A stretch of DNA of 64,000 bases from Saprospiraceae bacterium (GCA_020630435.1 JAHDBJ010000026.1:1-64000), one strand, 5' to 3'. Counted from the first letter of the stretch, positions 20,103-30,268 are shown. Program-made: numbers and translations. Notes: generated by a model from the letters alone, not told the origin.

Positions 20103-20918
20103 ATGTCAACGTACAAAGAAGTGAAGCGGGTTACCACCCACGTTTTACAAGCAATGAAAGCCAGAAACGAAAAAATTTCTATGCTAACTGCTTATGATTA
20201 TTCTATGGCAAGAATCCTAGACGCTGCGGGAGTAGATATTCTACTAGTAGGAGATTCTGCATCAAATGTAATGGCAGGACATGAAACAACACTCCCCATA
20301 ACCCTCGATCAAATGATTTATCATGCAAGCTCTGTGATACGAGCTGTCAAACGTGCATTAGTCGTTGTTGATCTACCTTTTGGTTCATATCAAGGAAATT
20401 CTAGAAAGGCTTTATCATCTGCCATTCGGATTATGAAAGAATCAGGAGCACATTCTGTTAAGCTAGAAGGTGGTGAAGAAATTAAAGACTCTATTAAAAG
20501 AATTTTATCCGCAGGCGTTCCCGTAATGGGGCATCTAGGTTTAACCCCTCAATCAATATACAAATTTGGAACATACACTGTAAGAGCTAAAGAAGAAGCA
20601 GAAGCAGAAAAATTAATTAAAGATGCTAAGTTCCTAGAAAAAATTGGTTGTTTTGGAATTGTGTTAGAGAAGATTCCTGCACAACTTGCTAAACAAGTGG
20701 CTGAAACTGTAAAGATACCCATAATAGGAATTGGTGCGGGAAAATTTACAGATGGTCAAGTCTTAGTTACGCATGATTTACTTGGTATCACGAAAGACTT
20801 CCAACCTCGGTTTTTGAGACGTTATTTAGAACTCTTTGAAGAAATCAAAGGAGCTGTTGAGACTTATATTAGCGATGTCAAAAGTCAAGACTTCCCAAGT
20901 AATAAAGAACAGTACTAA
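20103..20918 (+). CDS. panB: 3-methyl-2-oxobutanoate hydroxymethyltransferase (ketopantoate synthase)
   Basis: PanB transfers a hydroxymethyl group from 5,10-methylene-tetrahydrofolate to 2-oxoisovalerate, giving ketopantoate for pantothenate and CoA synthesis. The 271-residue length is normal. Family motifs are clear: [34 protein letters not shown] with metal-binding Asp51, Asp90 in [10 protein letters not shown], Glu122 in [14 protein letters not shown], and the catalytic Glu189 in VLEKIP, then IGIGAG. No other pan genes are adjacent. Confidence 0.98.
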   Translation: MSTYKEVKRVTTHVLQAMKARNEKISMLTAYDYSMARILDAAGVDILLVGDSASNVMAGHETTLPITLDQMIYHASSVIRAVKRALVVVDLPFGSYQGNSRKALSSAIRIMKESGAHSVKLEGGEEIKDSIKRILSAGVPVMGHLGLTPQSIYKFGTYTVRAKEEAEAEKLIKDAKFLEKIGCFGIVLEKIPAQLAKQVAETVKIPIIGIGAGKFTDGQVLVTHDLLGITKDFQPRFLRRYLELFEEIKGAVETYISDVKSQDFPSNKEQY

Positions 20919-21102
20919 AATCGCTAATCCTAGTAAGGATAGTACTTTTAGACGATTTTGTCCTTGTTTTTGTAAAAAAAATCAAATAGATTTTATAAAT
21001 CTATGTATTATTGTATTTTTAGATCTTGCATTTAAAAAGCTACTAAAATCTTATACCTTCTAAAAGAATCATTCTATTTTTTAACATTCAAATTATCAAA
21101 TC

Positions 21103-22899
21103 ATGAATTGGTCAAGATTGACTGTTTTATCCAAATTTTTAATCGTTGCTTTTATTGTAGGTATTATTGCAGCATTGATTTATTGGCTCTCTCCTGGCTT
21201 AAAAGTGGAGGAATCAAAACAACTAGATGGTATTGAAGTTACAGATGGCGATGTTAATAATGTTACCAATGCCTCAGAAATAGCCCTTCCTGGGAAAAAC
21301 CGTTCTAGTTTGGTCGCCGATAAGCCTCTTGTTCGAATGGCTGCTTACGCTTGGAATGCTCAATCAGGTATCATTGCATCTAATGGAGGTCCATTCACTA
21401 CTAAAGGTTCAATGATGGAAGCAAATGGGGTTAACCTTGAAATTATCCGCCAAGACTGGTTATCTGAATTACGCAATTTACAATTGAAGTTTGTAGAGGA
21501 TTTTGACAATGGACAAGAATATCCAAATCAAGGCGTATTTGCGATAATGATGATGGGAGATGGCGCTCCTTATTATATTAGTTCTGTACAACAAGCATTA
21601 GATGACAAATATGGAAAAGGCAAATACCATCTTCAAGTCGTTGGTTCTGTAGGACTTTCATATGGAGAAGATAAGCTAATAGGTCCTCCAAAATGGAAAC
21701 TAGATCCTCAGACAATTAAAGGTTCTTTAATCTCAACTGTAATCGGTGATGGTGATTGGGTAACTTCTGTAAATTACGCTTTTGCAAATGGTGTCAAAGT
21801 CAATCCTGATCCAGCCACTTACGACCCCGATGCAGTAAATTTTTATCCTTCTGCAAATGACGATTATATTGAATCTGCAAAAGAGCTAATTAAGTCTCAA
21901 AAAGAAGGATGGGCAATTCCTTTAAAAGAAATAAAAAACAATAAACTAACAGGAAAAACAATTAATAAGAAAATTGATGGTTGCGCAACTTGGACACCTG
22001 GTGACAAAATGGTCTTTGATGCCTTAAATGGGTTTACGGATATTGTTTCTACCAAAGAATTCAATAATCAGATGGCAACAACTGTAATTGCTGTAAAAGA
22101 ATGGGCTGTAAAACACCCCGATATTGTCAGCAACATCTTAAAATCTGCTTATACAGCTTCTAATCAAATAAAGCAATATGATAGCTGGAGGCGCAGGGCT
22201 GCCGAGTGTGTTACCAAAACCTATGAGATGGAAGACGCTGATTATTGGTATGGTATGTTTAAGGGACAAAAAGGAGAAAAATCTGGTATTTCCTATAATA
22301 TGGGGGGGTCTAGAGTTTTCAATTTAGCGGATGCCAATCAATATTATGGTATTACGGATGGTGTAAATCGTTATAAAGCAGTATATGACCAAGTATCTTA
22401 TTATTTAAGAGAACTGAATCCTGCTGGATTTAACCAAAATGTCAAACGAATTGTACCTTATTCTGAAGCCGTTAATTTGGACTTCATTAAAAGAATTAAA
22501 GATATTGATGCTGGTAAAGCCTATACAGTAGATTATACTCAAAAAGCAAAAACAGTATTGGCATCTGGAGAATGGCAAATCAATTTTAGCAGTGGTAGAG
22601 CCTCATTACAGCCCGATGCAAAAGATGTTTTGGAACAAATATTCAATCTCTTAATACAAGCAGAAGACGCTAAATTAGAAATGGTTGGACATACAGATAA
22701 TGTAGGGAATAGAGAGAAAAACTTTGTCTTGTCCCAATCTCGTGCAGAAGCCGTAAAAACATACTTAATGCGAAAAGGTATTCCGAATAGTCGCTTCCAG
22801 AAGGTCGAAGGGAAAGGACAAGATGAACCTACTGCAAGTAATAGTACGTCTTCGGGTAGAGCCAAAAACCGTAGGGTGGTTGTAACCTTATTGAAATAA
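21103..22899 (+). CDS. ABC substrate-binding protein fused to an OmpA-like domain
   Basis: One N-terminal membrane helix (residues ~8-30) anchors the protein with the rest in the periplasm. Residues ~70-450 look like a type-2 periplasmic binding fold of the NMT1/phosphate-binding kind (PLVRMAAYAWNAQSG, NGGPFTTKGSMMEANG). Residues ~487-598 are an OmpA C-terminal peptidoglycan-binding domain (INFSSGRASLQPDA, LEMVGHTDNVGN, LSQSRAEAVKTYLMRKGI, GRAKNRRVVV). It heads a three-gene operon with a permease and an ATPase, so it should capture a solute for that importer while tied to the cell wall. The ligand is unknown. The fusion is unusual compared with free or lipid-anchored binding proteins. Confidence 0.92.
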   Translation: MNWSRLTVLSKFLIVAFIVGIIAALIYWLSPGLKVEESKQLDGIEVTDGDVNNVTNASEIALPGKNRSSLVADKPLVRMAAYAWNAQSGIIASNGGPFTTKGSMMEANGVNLEIIRQDWLSELRNLQLKFVEDFDNGQEYPNQGVFAIMMMGDGAPYYISSVQQALDDKYGKGKYHLQVVGSVGLSYGEDKLIGPPKWKLDPQTIKGSLISTVIGDGDWVTSVNYAFANGVKVNPDPATYDPDAVNFYPSANDDYIESAKELIKSQKEGWAIPLKEIKNNKLTGKTINKKIDGCATWTPGDKMVFDALNGFTDIVSTKEFNNQMATTVIAVKEWAVKHPDIVSNILKSAYTASNQIKQYDSWRRRAAECVTKTYEMEDADYWYGMFKGQKGEKSGISYNMGGSRVFNLADANQYYGITDGVNRYKAVYDQVSYYLRELNPAGFNQNVKRIVPYSEAVNLDFIKRIKDIDAGKAYTVDYTQKAKTVLASGEWQINFSSGRASLQPDAKDVLEQIFNLLIQAEDAKLEMVGHTDNVGNREKNFVLSQSRAEAVKTYLMRKGIPNSRFQKVEGKGQDEPTASNSTSSGRAKNRRVVVTLLK

Positions 22900-22915
22900 G
22901 ACAAATGATTTTATT

Positions 22916-22950
22916 TGAAAGGTGTTTGATAAATGTTTAAATGCCTTTCA
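22916..22950 (+). promoter_or_regulatory. Intercistronic hairpin without T-run
   Basis: TGAAAGG and CCTTTCA form a stem between the binding-protein and permease genes, with an AT-rich loop. No T-run follows, so it is more likely an mRNA stability or processing element than a terminator. It could make the binding protein more abundant than the membrane subunits. Confidence 0.35.
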
Positions 22951-23004
22951 GATAAACCTTTTGTCTAGAAATTTCCTTTCCAATCCATTCTAAATCTTTA
23001 TTCG

Positions 23005-23781
23005 ATGAATATAAAATCGTGGTTTCGACCATTTGAAAAAATTAGTCGGCGTCATGCTGCACTAATTTCAGGTTTCTGGTTGGTACTACTCATTAGCTTC
23101 TGGTTCATTGGTACATCTGGTGCAAAAAAACTTTTTCCTCCTCCAGCTTTAGTCTGGCAAGGATTCAAAGATTTATATAATGAAGGGCTTGTTGTACATA
23201 TATTTTCTTCTTTGTGGCTGTGTTTACAAGCCACCACAATTTCCATAGTCTTCTCCTTATTTTTTGCCTATTTGTCTCCAATACCTGCATTTAAGCCTGT
23301 CGTAAAAATGCTTTCTAGAATGCGCTATTTACCTTTAACAGGAATTACATTTTACTTGGCAATGATTGTAAGAGATGCTCGAACAATGCAAATATGGGTA
23401 TTGGTCGTTTTTATGAGTTTATATTTTATTACTTCACTTATGAGCGTCTTCAAAGATATTCCCCAACAGGAATTAGATCATGCTCGTTCGCTCCAATGTA
23501 GCCGATGGGAAGTCTTATGGGAAGTCGTTATCAAAGGAAGACTCGATTATGTAATTGAAGTCTTACGACAAAATCTCGCAATCACATGGATGATGCTCGT
23601 AACGGTCGAGTCTATTTTGGTAGCAGCAGGAGGTCTGGGTGTCTTGATTAAAAATAGTGATAAATTTATGAACCATGGTCGTATCGTAGCTTTACAGATT
23701 GTGATCCTACTTGTTGGCTTAGGAATTGACTGGTTTTTAGATTTTTCTAGACGCACCTTATTCCGTTACTCTAAACTCTAA
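23005..23781 (+). CDS. ABC transporter permease
   Basis: The 258-residue membrane protein has about six hydrophobic helices and the BPD_transp_1 layout of SsuC/TauC-type permeases (KKLFPPPALVWQGFKDLYNEG; later DIPQQELDHARSLQCSRWEVLWEVVIKGRL). That later stretch is the EAA-like coupling loop that contacts the ATPase. It follows the OmpA-fused binding protein and is 5 bp from the ATPase gene. Substrate unknown; the class handles small organic anions such as sulfonates or nitrate. Confidence 0.93.
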   Translation: MNIKSWFRPFEKISRRHAALISGFWLVLLISFWFIGTSGAKKLFPPPALVWQGFKDLYNEGLVVHIFSSLWLCLQATTISIVFSLFFAYLSPIPAFKPVVKMLSRMRYLPLTGITFYLAMIVRDARTMQIWVLVVFMSLYFITSLMSVFKDIPQQELDHARSLQCSRWEVLWEVVIKGRLDYVIEVLRQNLAITWMMLVTVESILVAAGGLGVLIKNSDKFMNHGRIVALQIVILLVGLGIDWFLDFSRRTLFRYSKL

Positions 23782-23786
23782 AGACA

Positions 23787-24632
23787 ATGACTTATCACGA
23801 AACTTCTGATTCTATCTTAACTGTTGAAAATCTTAGTGTAGATTACGATGGTAAAAAAATTATTCAGAATATTAATTTTGATGAAAAAGATATTACTCGC
23901 CCAAATAAAATACAAGGGCAGTCTATTGCTTTTGTAGGGCGTTCAGGACGAGGAAAATCAACACTTTTTCGCTGTCTATCGGGATTGGAAAAACCTAAAA
24001 CAGGCAAAGTTTTATTACCCGATATGCACAAGCATCAAGGAGAAGCATACCCCCCAATGAAAGAAGTAGGTGAAGGAGATGTAGGTTTTGTAGATCAAAA
24101 ATATACCTTATTCAGACATAAAACAGTTTATCAAGCACTACAATTTGCTATGCGAAAGCAAAAATTAGAAAAATCAGAAAAACATGATAAAATCATGGTT
24201 CATCTTAGAGATTGGGGCTTAGAAACTGTCAAAGATCAATATCCTAATGAATTGTCAGGAGGACAACGTCAGCGTACTGCTATCTTAGAGCAAGTACTAA
24301 GCCATACTAACTATATTATTATGGATGAGCCATTTTCAGGCTTAGATGTTGGAAATATTAACAACGTAAAAAGTGCCTTCAAATTAATCAATGAAAGCCA
24401 CGAATTGAATACCGTCATTTTCTGTACACATGATATTGAATTGGCCGTTGCATTGGCTGAGTCACTTTATGTATTGGGATACCCAACATTAGAGAATGGT
24501 CGACTTGAACCTATAGGAACATTAATAAAAAAATACGACCTCAAATCAATGGGTTTAGCATGGCACGACCAGCTAACCAATAGACATTATGATGTTGTCG
24601 AACAGGTCAAGCAAAGTATTTTAGAAAGCTAA
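23787..24632 (+). CDS. ABC transporter ATP-binding protein
   Basis: The full ABC ATPase set is present in 281 residues: Walker A GRSGRGKST (51-59), Q-loop near Gln104, signature LSGGQ (156-160), Walker B YIIMDEP with Asp180 and Glu181, and H-loop His215 (CTHD). It is most like SsuB/TauB-type importer ATPases and completes the operon 21103-24632. The gene ends at a strong terminator hairpin. Confidence 0.97.
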   Translation: MTYHETSDSILTVENLSVDYDGKKIIQNINFDEKDITRPNKIQGQSIAFVGRSGRGKSTLFRCLSGLEKPKTGKVLLPDMHKHQGEAYPPMKEVGEGDVGFVDQKYTLFRHKTVYQALQFAMRKQKLEKSEKHDKIMVHLRDWGLETVKDQYPNELSGGQRQRTAILEQVLSHTNYIIMDEPFSGLDVGNINNVKSAFKLINESHELNTVIFCTHDIELAVALAESLYVLGYPTLENGRLEPIGTLIKKYDLKSMGLAWHDQLTNRHYDVVEQVKQSILES

Positions 24633-24666
24633 AAAATGGGCAACATCTTGAGATGCTGCCCATTTT
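24632..24666. terminator. Bidirectional terminator
   Basis: AAAAATGGGCA-A-CATC / GATG-C-TGCCCATTTTT with loop TTGA lies between the convergent ABC operon and the 24700-25410 gene. A-run and T-run on the two sides let it serve both strands. Confidence 0.85.
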
Positions 24667-24699
24667 TATGAATATCTTCTTCTATTCTCTAACTAACGC

Positions 24700-25410
24700 T
24701 TATTGTCCGTTTGCTATACCTTCAGATTGAGTTGTAAATGTCTTAGCTGTTGGGATATATTCCCAGTGAATGTTAATATCTGTATCCATAAATTGAGCTA
24801 CTGCATTTCCTTTCATTTCTCCATATACAGAAAATACAGCTTGTCCACTATCACTATTAAAAGCTATTGTATTTGTTTGATTTAATCTCAAAAGATGATC
24901 CACTTCAATTGTACTATTATCATTCACAAAAATTCTTCCATTAAAATCATTATATGTACCAACTTTTAAATTGCTGTTATCTGCTAACTTAACATCACTT
25001 GATAAGGCTTGAAAGACATTTGTTGTTAGTGCTGCGCCAGTTCTTATATCTAACTCTCCACCATTGATTTGAACATTATTTTTAATTGTCAATGATGTAC
25101 CTGGTAAAAGAATTAACTTCCCACCATTGATTTTTAAATCATCCATTTTTAAATTCAAACTTTTTAAACAATATGCCTCTCCCGTTTGAATTCCCTCATC
25201 TGCTATATCTATTGAACCTAAAGTTTGTTTACTAATTACAATAGCATTTTCAGGACATTGGCAAGTACTTTTTTTACCATTCGCCAACATTGAAAGTCTA
25301 GTTTGTAAATTAGTTCTTTTTTGAGCGAAGGATGAATTATAAATAAATAATGCTCCAAGAATAAGAGAAGTAAAAACTAAAAACTTGTGAAGATTAAATT
25401 GAATTCTCAT
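24700..25410 (-). CDS. Secreted protein with beta-helix-like repeats
   Basis: A signal peptide (ending NSSFAQ) precedes 200 residues. A short Cys pair (CQCPENA) comes first, then repeated short strands of the kind LKINGGKLILLPGTSLTI, VQINGGELDIRTGAAL, which fit a parallel beta-helix or solenoid. I find no T9SS sorting domain, lipobox or catalytic motif, so the final location (periplasm or outside) is unclear. Function unknown. Monocistronic: a 500-bp gap lies upstream and a convergent terminator downstream. Confidence 0.8.
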   Translation of the reverse strand: MRIQFNLHKFLVFTSLILGALFIYNSSFAQKRTNLQTRLSMLANGKKSTCQCPENAIVISKQTLGSIDIADEGIQTGEAYCLKSLNLKMDDLKINGGKLILLPGTSLTIKNNVQINGGELDIRTGAALTTNVFQALSSDVKLADNSNLKVGTYNDFNGRIFVNDNSTIEVDHLLRLNQTNTIAFNSDSGQAVFSVYGEMKGNAVAQFMDTDINIHWEYIPTAKTFTTQSEGIANGQ

Positions 25411-25910
25411 GTTGAAGATAGTTACTTTGTTACGCTAAGTTAATTAAAATTTATGTCATAAAATGTACGAAAATTAAAAAAAACTAAAATTTACAATTTG
25501 TGACATAGAAAAACACTTACAGCTTGTTTTTTGACAATAATAATGCCAAAAAAAAGAATCGGAGCATTTATCTTTAAAAAAACGTTTTTATCCATGGATT
25601 TTTAAAATAAAAAAGTGATTCACAAAAAAACACCTGATTATATTATACTTTTCAAGGTTATATACAAGCATTTTTTTTATTTTAAAGATATAAGATATAT
25701 TATTTGTATGATAATAAAAACACCACTTTTGAGTAGTTTGTTATAGATTTGTAGTAGCCTGAAAGATTACATCTGTGACGAATATTTATATTTACTTAGA
25801 AAAAAGAAGTTTTGTAGGCTTAGAATACTGCAATTTTTCTAAATTTAGGATAGACCAGAAAATAACTCCCTTTTGGGTTTTAAAAAAGAAATGTCATTTT
25901 TTTCCTTATT
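25411..25910. other. AT-rich intergenic stretch
   Basis: Five hundred bases between two leftward genes. It should contain the promoter of the secreted beta-helix-like gene. A 19-bp palindrome (CCTTATTTT / AAAATAAGG, 25903-25921) overlaps the stop codon of the next gene but has no U-tract on the minus strand. I see no coding potential. Confidence 0.5.
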
Positions 25911-27368
25911 TTAAAAATAAGGCCAATTTGAAGGTTTTCGAATAATCTTCTTTTTTTCTTTTAAGCGTATTTCTTTTTTATTAAAAAAAGCAGCATAATT
26001 TTTACTAATAAAGTCCATTTCTGCTGAATCAATATAATGAATTGTCATTGGAGGATTTGTAATGGGCATGACTTCACAAATCTCTTCTTTGGTAGATTTC
26101 AAATAATCATATCGTTCTATTAAGGCTTCTTTATATTGTTTGGTTTTCCCTTTCAACAAATCTTCATACCCTAAAATAAAGTTTTCATAAGAAAAACACG
26201 TTGCTATTAAAATGAGCACAATAATACTTTGGTCTTTAAAGTTGATTTCAAGTTTTTTCTTATAAAAAAAACATATCAATAGTTGTATGTTGAATAATAC
26301 TCCTATAAAAAAGAAAAAATACGGTACATTTAAAGACCAAGGCATTACGCTCCCTGTTCCATATATTATCATAAAAAATGTACTGCTTACTATCAAGTAA
26401 TGAATTAAAAACCCTACTACTGGATGTAAATAAAAAAGGCTATTTGGTGCTAATTTATAAGCAATTTTTTGACCTATAGGAATATATAGAAATGCTAAAA
26501 ACCATAATCCTGGTTTAAATAGCCACTCCACAAAATATTGTAGTGACTGAGAAAAACTATAAAAAAGGGTATAACCAAAACTGAAACTTCCATGGTGAAT
26601 TTCTTTCCTTATTTCTATTCCTGGGCTAGTAAAAATAAAAGATAAAACTACGAGGCTGAAGAGAAATAAAAAAAAGTAATGATAGTTCAGTTTTTGATGT
26701 TTATAAAATTTATACAATGTGGTTATAAAAAAAATAAAGCTCGCATAAAGAGCTGAAATTTCGTTACAACCTTGTGTCACTATTAATAATGGAATAATTA
26801 ATACACAGTATAGTACAGGCATTTTTTTTTTCGTTTGGTATAATAAGGTTAATCCTAACATCAATAGAATAAAGATAAAACTAAGATGATAGACAATAGC
26901 AGCCGTTCCCCAGTAAATTCCTGTAGATAAAGATGGCATTCCACATAAATAAACAGCAAGGATAGTCAAGGAAATAAACAGTGTTTGTTTTGAAGAAATC
27001 ACCCTAAAACTAAATCCTCGAAAGAGAATATAAAAACCTAGCCCATATAATAATATAATACTGAATGAGATTATAGGATGCCATCCAATCTTACCAAACG
27101 AAATGGGACAGATACTTAAAATTGCATTAGAGGCATAGCGTCCTGACCAATGGTTATACCATCCTACTTGTGCCTCCCAGAAGCCATACTTTTTAAATTG
27201 TTGGGCAAATACAAAATCATCCAATTGAGGATGTGTATAAAAACATAAGGCAATAAAAGGGAAAAGGACAAAAATCAATAGAAGTATATGAATAAATTTA
27301 TTTTGAAATACAACAGCAATGTTATAAAAAACATCTGCCACAAATTGGTTAATAGAGTTGATATTCAT
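25911..27368 (-). CDS. Polytopic membrane protein, DUF6056/GT-C-like
   Basis: About 10-12 hydrophobic helices in 485 residues. The first loop has HPQLDDFVFAQQF (residues ~49-61) and then WSGRYASNAIL, the pattern of DUF6056 and GT-C-fold glycosyltransferases, where an Asp pair in the first periplasmic loop is catalytic. That suggests transfer of a sugar from a polyprenyl-phosphate donor on the outer face of the inner membrane, but the acceptor is unknown. It lies 25 bp after the DUF819 gene and may be the last gene of an operon starting with the LytS-type kinase. Confidence 0.85.
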   Translation of the reverse strand: MNINSINQFVADVFYNIAVVFQNKFIHILLLIFVLFPFIALCFYTHPQLDDFVFAQQFKKYGFWEAQVGWYNHWSGRYASNAILSICPISFGKIGWHPIISFSIILLYGLGFYILFRGFSFRVISSKQTLFISLTILAVYLCGMPSLSTGIYWGTAAIVYHLSFIFILLMLGLTLLYQTKKKMPVLYCVLIIPLLIVTQGCNEISALYASFIFFITTLYKFYKHQKLNYHYFFLFLFSLVVLSFIFTSPGIEIRKEIHHGSFSFGYTLFYSFSQSLQYFVEWLFKPGLWFLAFLYIPIGQKIAYKLAPNSLFYLHPVVGFLIHYLIVSSTFFMIIYGTGSVMPWSLNVPYFFFFIGVLFNIQLLICFFYKKKLEINFKDQSIIVLILIATCFSYENFILGYEDLLKGKTKQYKEALIERYDYLKSTKEEICEVMPITNPPMTIHYIDSAEMDFISKNYAAFFNKKEIRLKEKKKIIRKPSNWPYF

Positions 27369-27393
27369 TTTTATACAGCGGTTTTACGTTGTG

Positions 27394-28647
27394 CTATCCT
27401 CCTACAGCAGCTCTCATCATCATTGCACAAATAATTGCGCCATAAGTACCTAGTGCATAGCCAAGTACTGCCATCAAAGCTCCAACAGGTGCTAAGGAAG
27501 TATCAAAAGCAGAAGCTACAATTGGAGCAGAAGCCGCTCCCCCAATATTAGCTTGACTTCCTACTGCCACAAAAAAGAAAGGTGCTTTAATTATTTTAGC
27601 TACTGTTAATAAGATTATAACATGTACTAGCATCCATATTATTCCAATAGCAAACAGTCCTAAATTATCAAACACCTCTCGGAGGTTCATCTTCATACCT
27701 ATAGTAGCTACTAAAATATAAATAAAAACAGCCCCCCATCTTGATGCTCCTACGCCTTCTAATTCTCTAGCTCTTGAAAAGGATATTCCAAGTCCAAAAG
27801 TTGTTGCGATAACAATAAGCCAGAAAAAGTGAGAAGCTAACGAATTTAACCTATAAGCATCTAATACATCTTGATGTGATTTCATAAATGGCGAAATCAC
27901 ATCTGCCCCCCAATGAGATAAAGCTACACCACCAAAGGCTACCGCTCCTAGTATAAACATAGCCGTAGTGGTCGGTATGCGCTCCACCTTTGCTCTATAA
28001 GCTTTAATTTTATTTTTTAAAGCTTCGATGGCTGAAGCATCCGCTTTTAGTGTTTTATCTATATCTTTAGAAATGCCCGCACCATATAATAGGAATGCCA
28101 TCCAAATATTGGCAACCACAACATCTACAACTAACATCGAAGCAAAAATGTTATCTCCTACTTCATAAATTTCCTTCATGGCCGCTTGATTTGCCCCTCC
28201 TCCAATCCAACTTCCTGCAACAGTCGATAACCCTCGCCATAACTCAGCAGGATTCAAATCGATCAAGTTCGGAAATATATTGGCTGTAATCAATAAGGCA
28301 ATAGGACCACCAATCACAATTCCAATTGTAGCTGCAAAAAACATGATTATAGCTTTGGGGCCTAAATTGATAAGACTCTTAAAGTCAATGCTCAAACAAA
28401 GTAATATTAAACTGGCAGGTAATAAATACCTAGATGCTACAAAATATAAATTTGATTCTTTTCCTGAGATCAATCCAAAAGGCCAATTCAGCATAGCTGG
28501 TATAAAGTAACATAATAACAGGGCTGGGCAAAATTTGTAAAAGGTTTTCCAAAACTTGTTGTCAAGATGTGAAGTCACAAAGATAAAAGCAAGCACGATA
28601 AGTAAGATACCTAGCACAATTGCATCATTGGTAAAAAAAGGTTCCAT
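27394..28647 (-). CDS. DUF819 family membrane protein
   Basis: Ten or more hydrophobic helices in 417 residues, with the DUF819 (YjcL-like) signatures near the N-terminus (FPLL-type helix KFCPALLLCYFIPAML) and the Gly-rich segments GSWIGGGANQAAM and ANIGGAASAPIVASAF. The two Gly/Ala-rich repeats resemble substrate sites of bile-acid/sodium-symporter-like transporters, so a transporter is plausible. It lies 24 bp downstream of the fructosamine-kinase-like gene. Confidence 0.93.
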   Translation of the reverse strand: MEPFFTNDAIVLGILLIVLAFIFVTSHLDNKFWKTFYKFCPALLLCYFIPAMLNWPFGLISGKESNLYFVASRYLLPASLILLCLSIDFKSLINLGPKAIIMFFAATIGIVIGGPIALLITANIFPNLIDLNPAELWRGLSTVAGSWIGGGANQAAMKEIYEVGDNIFASMLVVDVVVANIWMAFLLYGAGISKDIDKTLKADASAIEALKNKIKAYRAKVERIPTTTAMFILGAVAFGGVALSHWGADVISPFMKSHQDVLDAYRLNSLASHFFWLIVIATTFGLGISFSRARELEGVGASRWGAVFIYILVATIGMKMNLREVFDNLGLFAIGIIWMLVHVIILLTVAKIIKAPFFFVAVGSQANIGGAASAPIVASAFDTSLAPVGALMAVLGYALGTYGAIICAMMMRAAVGG

Positions 28648-28671
28648 TTTTATTATGGTTAAGTGCGTAAG

Positions 28672-29532
28672 TTAAAATCTTTTTAAAATGGATTGAACAG
28701 AATGTATATATCCTCCTCCGAAAAGATTGACATGAACAAGTAGATAATATAACTGATAAATATCAAGCCTTTTCTCTAATCCATTTTCAACAGGGTAAAT
28801 TTCGTGATAACTTTTGTAAAAATCATCATTAAAGCCACCAAATAATCGAGTCATTGCTAAATCCATCTCCCGATGAGCATAAGAAACCGCAGGATCTACC
28901 AAGACTGGAGTACCTTTTTCATTTATCATATAATTGCCTGACCATAAATCACCATGTGTTAATGCGGGAGGTTCTGCTGGGCAAATTCGCTCTATTTTAT
29001 AGTATAATTTTTCAAATAAAGGCAGAATACTTGTTGAGAATTTTCGATGCTGAATCGCTAATTTAACTTGTGGTTGTAAACGTTGTGAAATATAGAATTC
29101 TGACCATGTATTTTTATATTTATTATATTGTGCTAGCGAACCAATATAATTATCGTGATCCAAACCAAATTGCTCATTGGTTTGTAAATGCAACTGAGCA
29201 AGCTGACGACCAAAAATTTTCCAAAAATCTTTTTTGTTTGCTTGATGTTCGATAAATTCTAATATCAGAAAAATGTAACCCCCAGCTTTTCCAAAGGCGA
29301 CCACTTTGGGAATTTTTATGAGGCAAGGTTTTGCTAGCAATGACAATCCTTTCGCTTCCTTTTCAAACATCAAAGGAAAAGCATTGCCATTATTTATTTT
29401 TATAAAAAAAGTATCCTTATTCGTTATAAGTTTATAAGAAAGGTTAATATCTCCACCACCTACAGGACTAATACTAAGAATTTTATCGCCTAACGTTGGT
29501 TCTATTGCTTCAATTATACTTGAAGGTATCAA
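28672..29532 (-). CDS. Fructosamine kinase-like protein
   Basis: FN3K-family proteins phosphorylate sugar adducts on protein amines (fructosamines, ribulosamines), making them unstable and so deglycating the protein. The 286-residue sequence shows the aminoglycoside-phosphotransferase fold: GGGDINLSYKL near the N-terminus, the nucleotide-site Lys in FFIKIN, the Brenner motif HGDLWSGN (~194-201) and DPAVSYAHREMDLA (~212-225). The start codon overlaps the stop of the LytTR regulator gene by 4 bp (ATGA), so the genes are translationally coupled. Confidence 0.95.
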   Translation of the reverse strand: MIPSSIIEAIEPTLGDKILSISPVGGGDINLSYKLITNKDTFFIKINNGNAFPLMFEKEAKGLSLLAKPCLIKIPKVVAFGKAGGYIFLILEFIEHQANKKDFWKIFGRQLAQLHLQTNEQFGLDHDNYIGSLAQYNKYKNTWSEFYISQRLQPQVKLAIQHRKFSTSILPLFEKLYYKIERICPAEPPALTHGDLWSGNYMINEKGTPVLVDPAVSYAHREMDLAMTRLFGGFNDDFYKSYHEIYPVENGLEKRLDIYQLYYLLVHVNLFGGGYIHSVQSILKRF

Positions 29533-30257
29533 AGTCTGTTTTTATTAATAATTGCGAGTAATTCTTCTCTATAATTTTTACCAATAGGCAGATGTTTTGG
29601 CTCTTTTTTCTCTGTAACTTCTACCATATTACCGACAATAGCATTAATTTTATCTATTGCAATGATGTAGGAGCGATGTATCCGTTTAAAAATTAATTTT
29701 GGAAGTTTTTCTTCTAAACTCTTCATTGTTTGTAAGGTAATCACACGGCTATCCGCCAATCGAATAATTACGTAATCCTTTAACCCCTCTATATAGATAA
29801 TATCATTATAGTTGATCTTTATAAGTCGTTTATCGGATTTTACAAAAATAAAATCTTTCCCTATTTCTACTTCCTCTTCTTTTGGTAATACAACAGACTG
29901 CTCTAAATCATATCGTTCTTTAGCTTTGTTTACTGCTTTCATAAAACGCTCAAAAGAAATAGGCTTCAATAAATAATCAATCGCATTGAGTTCAAAACCC
30001 TCTAAAGCATAATTAGGATAAGCCGTTGTAAAAATAACAATAGGCGGCTTAGTCAGCGTTTTCAAAAAGTCAGTACCTGTCATTTGAGGCATTTGTATAT
30101 CAAGAAACATCAGATCTACGTTGGAAGAATTCAAAGTTTCATTCGCTTCTAAAGCGTTATTACAACGGCGAACGAGGTTCAGATGTGGTAGTCTTTCGAT
30201 ATATGTTTCTAATACATCTTGTGCCAAAGGTTCATCATCAACGATTATTACATTCAT
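29529..30257 (-). CDS. LytTR response regulator
   Basis: Receiver domain with Asp7/Asp8 and phospho-acceptor Asp53 (FLDIQMP), then a LytTR DNA-binding domain at ~135-240 (DFIFVKSDKRLIKINYNDI, YIEGLKDYV, FKRIHRSYIIAI). It follows the kinase gene by 11 bp and overlaps the FN3K-like gene by 4 bp. It should regulate transcription after phosphorylation by the partner kinase. Confidence 0.97.
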   Translation of the reverse strand: MNVIIVDDEPLAQDVLETYIERLPHLNLVRRCNNALEANETLNSSNVDLMFLDIQMPQMTGTDFLKTLTKPPIVIFTTAYPNYALEGFELNAIDYLLKPISFERFMKAVNKAKERYDLEQSVVLPKEEEVEIGKDFIFVKSDKRLIKINYNDIIYIEGLKDYVIIRLADSRVITLQTMKSLEEKLPKLIFKRIHRSYIIAIDKINAIVGNMVEVTEKKEPKHLPIGKNYREELLAIINKNRL

Positions 30258-30268
30258 AATTTTATAGT

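Noticed and set aside
25903..25921. Palindrome as terminator of the DUF6056-like gene
   Set aside because: On the minus strand it is followed by an A-run rather than a U-run, and it overlaps the coding end.
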